Assembly (NCBI GenBank): GCA_017453245.1
Contig: JAFTKM010000007.1
Span: 62,001-126,000 of the forward strand
Source of the DNA: Clostridia bacterium
GTDB taxonomy: Bacteria; Bacillota; Clostridia; Oscillospirales; CAG-272
DNA length: 64,000 nt
Reading direction: 5' to 3'
Position numbers and translations under genes: made by a program. The notes below the pieces were generated by a model. It saw nothing but the letters and a program-made list of their open reading frames with translations. It did no database searches and was not told where the DNA came from. Shown here piece by piece: positions 9,020-17,288 of the stretch (the first letter of the stretch is position 1; every line of letters starts with the position of its first letter).

Positions 9020-11011
9020 TCAATCTTCCTTTTCAGCCTCAGCCTTTGAAGGCTCGGGCTTCTTTTTCGGCTTCTGAGGTATCTTTGACTTGATCCTCTC
9101 CACGATCTCACCGAGGAAGCCGCGGGAGCTCGTATCATCGTCCTCCTCGTGCAAGAGCTTGTCGATAATGGTGTCCACAAGCTTGGTGGTCCTCTCTCCG
9201 AGCTTCAGCTTTTCCCTCTCCTCGTCCATTATACGCGTGTAGCTGTCAGAGCCTATACGCGCGCCGATAAGACTCGGAGCAAAGGTGTCGGTCATACGCT
9301 TGTTGGCGGTGTTCTTGCCTATTCTCTTCTCTATGAGACTCATATAGGCATTCATCTTGGGGTTAGTGCCGTTCATCTCCTTCATAAAGACGTCTGCGAT
9401 CTTCTCGCTCGGCATCTCGGACATACGCATAAGGAGCTGATCCTCGTCGGTGAAGGAGAGCTTTATCATACGTGTGTTTGGAAGCTCGGGGAACAGAAGC
9501 TCGAGCTTATAGAGCATATTTCTGTCCTCATCCTCCATAGCCTCGCCCATAACCTTGACGACGTACTTCTCGCCGTGAAGGTCTATCACCGTCTCTTTGA
9601 AGTCAGAGAAGCCGACCTCGAGGCGGTAGGACGTGCCGCCCTCGGTATAGACGAAGAATATTGAGTCGCCCTCGCGCTCGAATTCTATGCCGTCCACAGA
9701 GCTGCGGTAGTTGTTCTGCATAGCCCTGACGATAAGGGGAACCATACCTACGGAGTTCTTGGAGAAATGATACTTGCCTATAATATCGTTCCACTCCTCG
9801 GGATACTGCTGATAGGAGCGGAGGCCGAGCCTTTGACCTATGCCCTTCTTCGGCACGTAAGGTCTTATCCAATGTCTCGACTCAAGGAAGTGATTCTCCG
9901 CATAGCGCAGATCGAGCAGATCACCCGTAAAGCAGGATTCCGAGAGGTCGTTTGACAAGTCTATTGACAAATATTTTTCTATTATGGAGCGCGAGGGACT
10001 GTTCTGGAAGAGCTCGTTGTTACCCGAGAGGATAACCACGACAATATCGTTCCTTGGACAGATCCACACGTTCTGGCCGAGCATACCGTTAAAGAGGAAA
10101 TCGTCTCCCTCGCTCGACGTCCAGAGCTGATAGCCGTAATCAAAGTGGCCTATGGACTCAGGCGTCTTAGCGTGTCTTTCGTGCGATTCCCTTACCCACG
10201 ACTCGGACAGTATTCTCTTACCTTCAAAAACTCCGCCCTTCAGCATCATATAGCCTATCTTTGCCCAGCTCTCAGCCGACAGATAAAGGCCCCAGCCGCC
10301 CTTCTCCACGCCCTCGGCGCTCACCTCCCAGAAGCGGTTGGTGATATATAAGGGGCCGAAAAGCCTCTCGTCGAGAAACTCGGTCAGGCTCTTGCCCGTG
10401 AGCTTTACCACTATCGTGGCAAGAATGTATGAGTTCATACTGTTGTAGGCAAAGTCCGTACCGGGCACGAAGGCGCAGGAGGAGGCGAAGAAGGCGTCCG
10501 TCCACTTAGCCTCGGTCACCGAGCCCGCCTCGGAGAATTTTATACCCGAGGTCATAGTGAGCAGGTGCTTTACCGTTATATTCTCAAAATTCGGGTCCTT
10601 GTACGCGCGCTCGGGGAAAAGATCAGAGAGGCGCGTATCCACACTGAGCTTTCCGTCATCAACGAGCATTCCTATCGCAATTCCCGTGACAGTCTTGGAC
10701 ATAGAGTGAGACAGATGCCAGGTGTTGACGCTGTAGCCGGGGTGAGAGCACTCGCATATAACCTCTCCGTCCTTCAGACAAATGAGAGAATGTATATTGG
10801 AGCGTCGGTCCTTCTCAAGCGCTGTGAGCATTGCCAGAAGGCGTCCGGAGGAAACTCCCTTTTTCTCGGGATAGGTTCTGTGGAAATATTGCTCCTCCCT
10901 GCCCGAGATCTCGGTCTTCTGAGGATAATAAGGAATAACCGAGGGGTTACTCTTTCCCGTAAACACAAGTCCCGCGCCGAGCTCAATCGTTCGCTTTACC
11001 CATCTTTCCAT
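9020..11011 (-). CDS. Serine hydrolase, class C beta-lactamase/penicillin-binding-protein fold, with C-terminal extension
   Basis: A 663-residue protein whose first ~390 residues form a beta-lactamase-related serine hydrolase. The SxxK motif is SMSK at 103-106; Y189-N190-S191 (in FAYNSMNS) matches the second catalytic box, and FNGMLGQ lies where the KTG-like element is expected. Residues ~400-620 are an uncharacterised C-terminal region, followed by a Lys/Pro/Glu-rich tail. No signal peptide is visible, so it is probably cytoplasmic. Such proteins act as esterases or D-aminopeptidases more often than as true beta-lactamases. AAAGGAGGAAAAT precedes the ATG. Confidence 0.85.
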   Translation of the reverse strand: MERWVKRTIELGAGLVFTGKSNPSVIPYYPQKTEISGREEQYFHRTYPEKKGVSSGRLLAMLTALEKDRRSNIHSLICLKDGEVICECSHPGYSVNTWHLSHSMSKTVTGIAIGMLVDDGKLSVDTRLSDLFPERAYKDPNFENITVKHLLTMTSGIKFSEAGSVTEAKWTDAFFASSCAFVPGTDFAYNSMNSYILATIVVKLTGKSLTEFLDERLFGPLYITNRFWEVSAEGVEKGGWGLYLSAESWAKIGYMMLKGGVFEGKRILSESWVRESHERHAKTPESIGHFDYGYQLWTSSEGDDFLFNGMLGQNVWICPRNDIVVVILSGNNELFQNSPSRSIIEKYLSIDLSNDLSESCFTGDLLDLRYAENHFLESRHWIRPYVPKKGIGQRLGLRSYQQYPEEWNDIIGKYHFSKNSVGMVPLIVRAMQNNYRSSVDGIEFEREGDSIFFVYTEGGTSYRLEVGFSDFKETVIDLHGEKYVVKVMGEAMEDEDRNMLYKLELLFPELPNTRMIKLSFTDEDQLLMRMSEMPSEKIADVFMKEMNGTNPKMNAYMSLIEKRIGKNTANKRMTDTFAPSLIGARIGSDSYTRIMDEEREKLKLGERTTKLVDTIIDKLLHEEDDDTSSRGFLGEIVERIKSKIPQKPKKKPEPSKAEAEKED

Positions 11012-11129
11012 ATTTTCCTCCTTTCACGCATTCACACGTTTTTATTATAATCATTGTATCGCGGAATTGTTAAAAATTATACCTATATATATTAAATATT
11101 ATAGTCTCGGTGTTAAATAATATGTCGGA

Positions 11130-12080
11130 TCAGGTCAGCGAAATGCCGATAAGGTCGGCAAAGAGACCGAATACGACTCCTATTATAAGAAGCAGAGCGA
11201 CGATCATCGCATTCTCCTTCGGACGCTTGTTCATCTTAAGAAGAATAAGGACACCCACGCCCGCGCCCGCAAAAAGTCCCGACATCATAGCGCCCGTCGA
11301 GATAACGCCCGACATAGCAAAGCGAGTCAAGGCAACGCTTGACGCGCAGTTTGGAATAAGACCCACAAGAGCCGAGAGCACGTGGCTGATCACCGGAAGC
11401 GCAAACACAGAGCCCGAGAGCACCTCGTCAAGAGCGAAGAAGGTAATGGCGTTCACCGCGAAGCTCACAAGGAGCACAAAGAGTGATACGCTGAGGGTGT
11501 GATGGATAGCCGAGGCGACTATACCGTTCTCGCAGTGGCACTCGTCATTGTCGCAGATCTCGTCTATGTTTATCTCCTCTTTTTCTCTCTTCATCAGCTT
11601 GAGCGCAAAGTCAATTGCGAAGCCCATAGCTATTCCAACCGCCGTTTTGTAAAGTATAATTGTCAAAACCTTGCCAATTTTTATATTTCCCGCGATGAGT
11701 ATCGGAAGCATCTCATCAGACGTTGACAGGAATACTGCTATCAGAGTACCGAGAGTTATGACTCGTCCGGTATAAAGATTTGCCGCCGCGGCAGAGAAGC
11801 CGCACTGAGGCACAGCGCCGAAAATACCGCCGATAACGGGGCCTAGCTTACCCGCCCTTGTCATAGCACCCTTCACCTTATCCGACGCCTTGTGCTCGAT
11901 ATATTCCATAAAGAGGTAGGCAAGGAAAAGGAACAAGACAAGCTTTAAGGTATCGATAAATCCGTGAAGGATCACCTCGTCAAGAAACTCGCCAAAGCGG
12001 CCGAGCTTGTCCGTCAAAAAGTCACTTATGCCACCGTGAGAGGAATGGTCGGCGTGGAGGACACTCATAAATCTCATCAT
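11130..12080 (-). CDS. Putative heavy-metal efflux permease (arsenic_eff / putative manganese transporter family)
   Basis: A polytopic membrane protein of about 316 residues with roughly eight to ten hydrophobic segments in two halves. Conserved stretches (GAVPQCGFSAAAANL, FLSTSDEMLPIL, GLIPNCASSVALT) fit the family annotated as arsenic efflux or manganese transporter. His-rich (HADHSSHGG) and Cys/His (DNDECHCENG) loops suggest metal handling. I chose the ATG at 12080: it follows GGAGGTGACGGG with ideal spacing and overlaps the Fur-family stop codon by four bases. The overlap implies coupled expression with the regulator. Which metal is moved is not known. Confidence 0.8.
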   Translation of the reverse strand: MMRFMSVLHADHSSHGGISDFLTDKLGRFGEFLDEVILHGFIDTLKLVLFLFLAYLFMEYIEHKASDKVKGAMTRAGKLGPVIGGIFGAVPQCGFSAAAANLYTGRVITLGTLIAVFLSTSDEMLPILIAGNIKIGKVLTIILYKTAVGIAMGFAIDFALKLMKREKEEINIDEICDNDECHCENGIVASAIHHTLSVSLFVLLVSFAVNAITFFALDEVLSGSVFALPVISHVLSALVGLIPNCASSVALTRFAMSGVISTGAMMSGLFAGAGVGVLILLKMNKRPKENAMIVALLLIIGVVFGLFADLIGISLT

Positions 12081-12472
12081 CCCGTCACCTCCGTACATTC
12101 CCTGCATCTGCCAAAGAGGAAGCATCCCTCCTCTATTGCAAAGCCGCCGATGGACAGTATCTTCTCCTCAAAGGCGCGCGAGACGTCCTCGTCGAGATGT
12201 ATAAGCCTGCCGCATCCCTTACACTTCAGGTGCATATGACTGTGACAATGCTCGTCTCCGACGTACTGATAGGTGACGTGTCTTGTTTTACCGTCGGAAA
12301 GACGCCTTACACATCCGCTCTCCACAAGCTCGGATATGAGTCTGTATACCGTACTCATACCGCTGCCCCCGGGAGTAATAGCCTCGGCTATCTCCTCTGC
12401 TGTATATGAGGCGTCTCTATCCCTTGACAGGAGCTCTAAGATGAGCTCTCTTTTTCCCGTTTTATATCCCAT
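12077..12472 (-). CDS. Fur-family metalloregulator
   Basis: A 131-residue Fur superfamily repressor with an N-terminal winged helix (STVYRLISELVESG) and a C-terminal metal-binding dimerisation domain. The His-rich segment DEHCHSHMHL and two CxxC pairs (about 84-87 and 123-126) form sensory and structural zinc sites. The start at 12472 is chosen because AGGAGAATTT lies directly upstream. It is cotranscribed with the metal exporter, so it probably represses export until its metal accumulates. A perfect 7-1-7 palindrome sits just upstream of its start codon. Zur-, Mur- or Fur-type specificity cannot be decided from sequence. Confidence 0.9.
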   Translation of the reverse strand: MGYKTGKRELILELLSRDRDASYTAEEIAEAITPGGSGMSTVYRLISELVESGCVRRLSDGKTRHVTYQYVGDEHCHSHMHLKCKGCGRLIHLDEDVSRAFEEKILSIGGFAIEEGCFLFGRCRECTEVTG

Positions 12473-12486
12473 AAATTCTCCTAAAA

Positions 12487-12501
12487 TGAGAGTTACTCTC
12501 A
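12487..12501. promoter_or_regulatory. Fur-type 7-1-7 operator
   Basis: TGAGAGT-T-ACTCTCA is a perfect 15-bp inverted repeat with the 7-1-7 geometry of Fur-family boxes. It lies between the predicted transcription start (about 12508, minus strand) and the SD of the Fur-family gene, an ideal position for autorepression. Confidence 0.75.
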
Positions 12502-12514
12502 AAATTGCTTATTT

Positions 12515-12543
12515 ATATTACTACACGTGAGGGGAATTGTCAA
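12515..12543 (-). promoter_or_regulatory. Promoter of the fur-exporter operon
   Basis: On the minus strand TTGACA (12543-12538) and TAATAT (12520-12515) are 17 bp apart; the Fur-type operator lies directly downstream. Confidence 0.6.
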
Positions 12544-12575
12544 TCCCTTTTCCAAATATTTTTATATCTTTTTGA

Positions 12576-12604
12576 TTGACAGAGAGTCATATTTGTGTTA
12601 AAAT
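12576..12604 (+). promoter_or_regulatory. Promoter of the AEC transporter gene
   Basis: TTGACA (12576-12581) and TAAAAT (12599-12604) have a 17-bp spacer. The -35 box is the left arm of TGAC-AGAGA-GTCA, a small palindrome that could be an operator. Confidence 0.6.
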
Positions 12605-12636
12605 ACCCTTTGCAATAAAGAAATGACGGAGTTTTT

Positions 12637-13650
12637 ATGAATATTATCGATTTGGTTATCAACGTCGCGATACTGTTTATTATGATGGTGCCCGGCGTTA
12701 TTATGAAAAAATGCAGATTCTGCACGGACGAGTTTGGCAAGGGTATATCCAACCTTGTTCTCTACATCGCGCAGCCCTGCCTTATAGTTTACGCATATCT
12801 TTCCTGCGATGCGAGCTTCTCGGATATCTGGCTCGGATGTCTTATGACCTTCGCGCTCTCCTTCCTCGCGCATCTCATCTTCACCGCGGTAGCTGTGCCT
12901 GTGTTCAAAAAGGCGCCTGACGGAGCCTGCAGAATGCTTCGCTTTGCCACGATATTCTCGAATGCGGCGTTTATGGGAATTCCTCTTATTCAGGCCATCA
13001 TTCCCGACCCCACCGCGGCTATCTACGCATCGATCTATAACATCACCTTCAACCTCTTCCTCTGGACTCTCGGAGTCAAGCTCTGCACAGACGGTCTTGA
13101 GCATATGCACAACGACGAGGACTGCGACTGTCACGAGCAGCTCTCCGCCGCTTCCGCTGTATCGATAAAGAAGGTCGTCCTCCACCCCGTAACCCTCGCA
13201 TCGGTGATAGGACTTATTCTCCTCATCCTCGGCGTGAATAATGCGACTCTCGAGTCCTGGCATATGGCGATAATCTCCGACAGCCTCCTTATGCTCAAGA
13301 ATCTCGTAGCACCTCTGTCGATGGTTGTAATCGGCTTAAGACTCGCGGACATCGACTTCCACGGCTTCTTTAAGGACGTGTATATGTATATCTTCCTCGT
13401 CCTTCGCCACCTCGCTCTGCCCATCGTCGTTATAACGGTTATGAAGGTGCTCGGTCTCTTCCTCCCCATCAGCGACACCGTATCTCTCGTTATCGCCATT
13501 ATGGCATCAGCGCCCGCGGCAACGAGCGCAACGATGTTCGCGGAGAAGTACGACTGCGACGCACCCTACGTTTCAAGGCTTGTAACCGTATCCACGATAC
13601 TCTGTATAGCTACAATGCCCCTTATCGTAATGCTCGTCCAGCTTAAATAA
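12637..13650 (+). CDS. AEC (auxin efflux carrier) family transporter
   Basis: A 337-residue membrane protein of the AEC family, with about ten transmembrane helices in two five-helix halves. The N-terminal MMVPGVIMKK and SNLVLYIAQPCLI stretches and the later GIPLIQAI and LLMLKNLVAPLSMVVIGLRLAD are typical. A cytoplasmic loop near residues 155-168 is rich in His, Cys and Asp (HMHNDEDCDCHE), unusual for this family and possibly metal-binding. Relatives export or import organic anions. It diverges from the fur-exporter operon across a shared regulatory region. Confidence 0.88.
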   Translation: MNIIDLVINVAILFIMMVPGVIMKKCRFCTDEFGKGISNLVLYIAQPCLIVYAYLSCDASFSDIWLGCLMTFALSFLAHLIFTAVAVPVFKKAPDGACRMLRFATIFSNAAFMGIPLIQAIIPDPTAAIYASIYNITFNLFLWTLGVKLCTDGLEHMHNDEDCDCHEQLSAASAVSIKKVVLHPVTLASVIGLILLILGVNNATLESWHMAIISDSLLMLKNLVAPLSMVVIGLRLADIDFHGFFKDVYMYIFLVLRHLALPIVVITVMKVLGLFLPISDTVSLVIAIMASAPAATSATMFAEKYDCDAPYVSRLVTVSTILCIATMPLIVMLVQLK

Positions 13651-13654
13651 GAAA

Positions 13655-13691
13655 AAAGCGCTTTTGACTCTTGTGAGTTGGAAGCGCTTGC
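13655..13691 (+). terminator. Hairpin after the AEC gene (possible terminator)
   Basis: AAGCGCTTTTGACTC pairs imperfectly with GAGTTGGAAGCGCTT. The stem is strong but no T tract follows, so termination here is uncertain. Confidence 0.4.
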
Positions 13692-13749
13692 TTAATTTAT
13701 TAAAGCTTTACCGATTAGCGTCCAAAAAGGACCGAAGGGCAAAACAGGC

Positions 13750-13778
13750 TTGATACGGCGGACATTCCAATGTAAAAT
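13750..13778 (+). promoter_or_regulatory. Promoter of the LytTR-DUF3021 operon
   Basis: TTGATA (13750-13755) and TAAAAT (13773-13778) are 17 bp apart. The predicted start leaves only about 15 nt before the ATG, just enough for the GGAGAGG ribosome site. GTCC-AAAAA-GGAC immediately upstream could be part of a LytTR operator. Confidence 0.55.
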
Positions 13779-13798
13779 GAAAATGAAAGGAGAGGACA

Positions 13799-14239
13799 AT
13801 GAAATACACTCTACACATAGACCCCGAGTGCGACGAGGAGATAATCGTCCGCGTAAGGGAGAAAAACGCGCTGACAAACGCCATAGAGGCATTGATAAGC
13901 GCCGAAAAAGTACACACGCCCCCGCTCATCGGGTATATCGGTGACGACATCCTCGAGATTCGTCCGGAGGAGGTATATTGCTTCTTCATAGAGAATAAAA
14001 GGCTTTTTGCCTCGCTAAAAAAAGGGGATGCGCTCATCAAAAGAAGGCTATACGAGATCGAGGAAATGCTCGGTGAGGACTTTATCAAGATCAATCAGTC
14101 CACGATAGCAAACCTGAAGCTCGTTGACCGCTTCAGCGTATCAATAGGCGCAACGCTCTCGGTCCACTTCAAAAACGGCAGACGCGACTACGTCTCCAGA
14201 AGACAAATGAAGGCAGTCAAGGAAAGGTTGGGTATATAA
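13799..14239 (+). CDS. LytTR-family DNA-binding transcriptional regulator
   Basis: A 146-residue protein with a C-terminal LytTR domain (about residues 50-146): EVYCFFIENKRLFA, then the family signature FIKINQSTIANLKLV and a terminal RRDYVSRRQMKAVKERLG. It lacks a receiver domain. Stand-alone LytTR proteins paired with a DUF3021 membrane protein form a common two-gene module in Bacillota, in which the membrane protein is thought to modulate the regulator. The next gene begins immediately after the stop codon. Autoregulation through LytTR direct repeats is the usual arrangement. Confidence 0.93.
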   Translation: MKYTLHIDPECDEEIIVRVREKNALTNAIEALISAEKVHTPPLIGYIGDDILEIRPEEVYCFFIENKRLFASLKKGDALIKRRLYEIEEMLGEDFIKINQSTIANLKLVDRFSVSIGATLSVHFKNGRRDYVSRRQMKAVKERLGI

Positions 14240-14656
14240 ATGAATAAGCATCTGAAAAACTTCTTATTAAGGGGACTTATCTTCGGCGGCTTCGGCCCGA
14301 TAATCCTCAGTATAGTTTTTTTCTCTATTGAGCTTTCGGGCACAGAGCTGGAGCTGGGCGGCGGTGAGGTGCTGCTCGCCATATTCTCCACCTACGTCCT
14401 CGCATTCGTGCAAGCGGGCGCATCCGTATTCAATCAGATTGAGGAGTGGCCATTAACTAAGTCTCTATTATGCCATTTTTCCCTTCTGTTTGCCGTTTAC
14501 TCACTCACCTATATTCTCAACTCCTGGATCCCGTTTGAGCCCTTGGTGCTCCTTATTTTCTTCCTTGTGTTTGCCGCGGTTTACTTCACTATATGGCTGA
14601 CCGTTTACTTCTCGGTTAAGGCACATACAAAAAGGCTCAACTCAAGGCTGAAATAA
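14240..14656 (+). CDS. DUF3021 family membrane protein
   Basis: A 138-residue protein with four predicted transmembrane helices and a short basic tail, matching DUF3021. Its ATG directly abuts the stop codon of the LytTR gene, so the pair is co-translated. In related modules the membrane protein antagonises or tethers its LytTR partner, possibly sensing a membrane or peptide signal; that role is inference here. Confidence 0.88.
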   Translation: MNKHLKNFLLRGLIFGGFGPIILSIVFFSIELSGTELELGGGEVLLAIFSTYVLAFVQAGASVFNQIEEWPLTKSLLCHFSLLFAVYSLTYILNSWIPFEPLVLLIFFLVFAAVYFTIWLTVYFSVKAHTKRLNSRLK

Positions 14657-14721
14657 AACGCTAAGAAAAGATATTCACCTTTTGAGAAGGTATAGTAATC
14701 TCATTTATTTTCCATATAAAA

Positions 14722-14756
14722 ACGCGATACCGTTTATTCCCGGTATCGCGCTTTTT
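14722..14756. terminator. Bidirectional terminator between convergent genes
   Basis: CGCGATACCG pairs perfectly with CGGTATCGCG across an eight-base loop, with A residues before and CTTTTT after. It separates the DUF3021 gene and the leftward oxidoreductase gene. Confidence 0.9.
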
Positions 14757-14757
14757 C

Positions 14758-15783
14758 TTATTTATTCATCGTCTTTTTGCCGATATTGTAAACTTCCATT
14801 ATCATTCTGTGTGTTTTCAGAGCTTCCTCACCGGTAATCTCAAGAGGCTCTCTTCCAAGGAGCGCATCGTAAAACTGCCTGATCTGTCTGATATGATGAA
14901 GGCCCCAGTAGTCCTTGCCGCCGCCGTAATTAAGATGCACCATATCGGGGTGCGCCTCTTCCTTAGTGCCGTCGTTATAGGTTATGTAGGCATCGTCATA
15001 GGTGAACACCGCTTTGCCGTTTTCACAGTACAGACGTATCTCGATGGGCTCGTCACAGCCGTAGTTGTTCATACAGTAGAAGCCGTATTTAACGCCGTTC
15101 GTGAAGGTGATAAGGCCCTCCGCACTGTCCTCGACCGCGACCGCCTCGTGACCTCTGTTTGCCATCGAGCAGGAGATGGACTCTACCTCGCCGTCAACTA
15201 CCCATCTTACAAGGTCGAAGGAGTGGATAGCCTGGTCGATAACGACACCGCCGCCTTCCTTGTCCCAAGTGCCCTTCCAATCGCTGTCGGAGTAGTAGTT
15301 ATCAGGTCTTGACCAGGTGAGAGTCGAGCGGGCGGAGATGACCTTACCGAGTCTGCCGCTTGTTACCGCATCCTTAACGAGCTTTGCGGAATTGTTGTAT
15401 CTGCACTGGAAGATGACGCCAAACTGCACTCCGCACTCCTTAGCGCGTTTTACAGCGAGCTCCGCGCTCTCGAGGTCTATATCCATAGGCTTCTCGGTGA
15501 GCACGTGTATTCCCTTCTCAAAAGCCGCGATAGCCACCTTAGAGTGGAGGTAATGAGGCAGGCAGATATGCACCGCATCAAGCTCCTCGCGCTCGAGCAT
15601 CTCCTCGTAAGAGGTGTAGACGCGTCCGCCATATTCCTTCGCCGCGGCCTCAGCCTTAGCTCTGTCTATATCACAGCAAGCAACAAGCTCGGTCTCCTCA
15701 AGCGAGACAACCGAAACAAGGTGCATAACGGAAATTCTTCCGCAGCCGATAACTCCAACCTTTAATTTTTTATTTTCGCTCAT
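14758..15783 (-). CDS. Gfo/Idh/MocA family NAD(P)-dependent oxidoreductase
   Basis: A 341-residue sugar or cyclitol dehydrogenase. The N-terminal Rossmann motif is GVIGCGRI (residues 9-16) and the conserved TEKPMD with its catalytic-region lysine is near residue 97. The C-terminal half is the Gfo/Idh alpha/beta substrate domain (WDKEGGGVVIDQAIHSFDLVRW). Family members oxidise inositol, glucose-fructose, UDP-sugars or sugar alcohols; the substrate is not predictable. It lies in a leftward run of carbohydrate genes. GGGAGGGGAAGACT precedes the ATG. Confidence 0.93.
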   Translation of the reverse strand: MSENKKLKVGVIGCGRISVMHLVSVVSLEETELVACCDIDRAKAEAAAKEYGGRVYTSYEEMLEREELDAVHICLPHYLHSKVAIAAFEKGIHVLTEKPMDIDLESAELAVKRAKECGVQFGVIFQCRYNNSAKLVKDAVTSGRLGKVISARSTLTWSRPDNYYSDSDWKGTWDKEGGGVVIDQAIHSFDLVRWVVDGEVESISCSMANRGHEAVAVEDSAEGLITFTNGVKYGFYCMNNYGCDEPIEIRLYCENGKAVFTYDDAYITYNDGTKEEAHPDMVHLNYGGGKDYWGLHHIRQIRQFYDALLGREPLEITGEEALKTHRMIMEVYNIGKKTMNK

Positions 15784-15908
15784 AGTCTTCCCCTCCCGGG
15801 ATCTCTGTCAAGTCAGTATTCGGGAGCGCATCTCCCAACACGTGTATTATAACGCCCGCGGGCGCATATGTCAATAAGTATTTTTGCTTTTTTCTCAAAA
15901 GTTTTTTC

Positions 15909-17126
15909 TTAAAGAAGCTCGGGCATCTTCTCACCGCGCTCTGCTGCCGCGAGTATCTGCTCGCAGAGGATCAGACAGCGCAGAAGATGGTAGGGGCCCT
16001 TCCAGAGCGAGCCCTTCTGTGTGTGGGATACAGTGCCGTCGCGGTGGAGGTATCCGTACCACTCGCCAAACTCCTTGTCCGAGAAGTGAGAGAAGGTGTA
16101 GTCGTGGATCTTATCGTAGAGCTCCTCGTATCTATCCTCACCCGTGATAAAGTGCGCGGCAAGAGTTGCGATAAGGCACTCGTTATGCACCCACCAGAGC
16201 TTCATATCGTGCTCAAGCTGCTCGCAAGGACGGCCAAAGAGGTCGCGGAAGTAATACACGCCCCCCAACTCTTCGTCCCATCCGAGCTCAAGATGCCAAT
16301 TCATAATGTTAAGGGCCTTCTCCATCAACGCCTCGTCACCGGTGTTCTTTGCGTGGTTCATAAGGAACCAGGAATTCTCGATAGAGTGGCCGGGGTTTAT
16401 GGTTCTTCCCGCGGGGTTGTCAAGTATCGAGCCGTCGGTATATACGGTCTCAAGAACGCACTTGTGCTCCTCCTTGTAGTGGAGATTTATCATATCCGCA
16501 ATGATGTCCTTGATGATAGCATCATAGTGCTCGTGTCTGCCGCTTATACGCCTCAGAGTCTGAGCCGAGCTCACAAGCACCATTGGGTAGGCGTTGGAGC
16601 GAAGCGAGCGCACCTCGGCGTTCTCCTTGGGTGTGATCTTGAAGGGATCGGACGCGGGGTCACGGTAGATACGGTACATAAGGTCAAAGTACTTCTCGGC
16701 AAGCTCCAGGTCCTCAGGATTCTTTCTGAGCAGATAGTATTCTGCAAAGCCGACAACAAGGAAGCTCTCAGAGTAGAAATATCTTCTCTTGCGCAGGGGC
16801 TGACCGTCCTTGGTTACGGTAAAGAACATTCTGCCGTCAGAGTCGATACAGTGCTCCTTGATGAATCTGGCGCCCGCGTCTGCCGCCGCCGCACACTCCT
16901 CGTTTATACCGTAGACGTTGCAAAGCTTGGAGAAGGTCCAGAGGCATCTGCCCTGGAACCACACGCTCTTGTCGTCGTTGTACGACTTGCCCTCACGGTC
17001 AACGCTGGTGATAAATCCGCCGTACTCCTTGTCGATAAGGTCGGACTTAAGCCAGAACGGCAGAACGTCCCCGAAAAGCGTGTCGTGATAGAATCTTCTT
17101 AATTCCTTTATTTTCTCGAGTTTCAT
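15909..17126 (-). CDS. AGE family epimerase/isomerase (N-acylglucosamine or cellobiose 2-epimerase-like)
   Basis: A 405-residue (alpha/alpha)6-barrel protein of the N-acylglucosamine 2-epimerase family. Characteristic patches include INPGHSIENSWFLMNHA and MKLWWVHNECLIATL, carrying the catalytic His and Glu residues. Family members epimerise GlcNAc/ManNAc, cellobiose or mannose at C2. The start at 17126 is preferred because AGAGGAGAAAAAT precedes it. The neighbouring GH3 and GH63-like enzymes suggest oligosaccharide breakdown, making a cellobiose/mannobiose epimerase attractive, but this is inference. Confidence 0.9.
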   Translation of the reverse strand: MKLEKIKELRRFYHDTLFGDVLPFWLKSDLIDKEYGGFITSVDREGKSYNDDKSVWFQGRCLWTFSKLCNVYGINEECAAAADAGARFIKEHCIDSDGRMFFTVTKDGQPLRKRRYFYSESFLVVGFAEYYLLRKNPEDLELAEKYFDLMYRIYRDPASDPFKITPKENAEVRSLRSNAYPMVLVSSAQTLRRISGRHEHYDAIIKDIIADMINLHYKEEHKCVLETVYTDGSILDNPAGRTINPGHSIENSWFLMNHAKNTGDEALMEKALNIMNWHLELGWDEELGGVYYFRDLFGRPCEQLEHDMKLWWVHNECLIATLAAHFITGEDRYEELYDKIHDYTFSHFSDKEFGEWYGYLHRDGTVSHTQKGSLWKGPYHLLRCLILCEQILAAAERGEKMPELL

Positions 17127-17288
17127 ATTTTTCTCCTCTGATTTGAGTCTGATTTCAAATAATCTCAATCGCGATAGGTAGCAATCAACCGCCGTATATT
17201 GCTCATAAACACCCGAAAAAGCTTACACGGGTATGCCCTTTGCTTTCATCACCGCAAATAGCACGTGCTGTTACTGTTGGTTTCAGAG

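Noticed and set aside
15987..17102. 371-codon plus-strand frame over the AGE epimerase gene
   Set aside because: Antisense shadow; the minus-strand product matches a full-length enzyme family with a good ribosome site.
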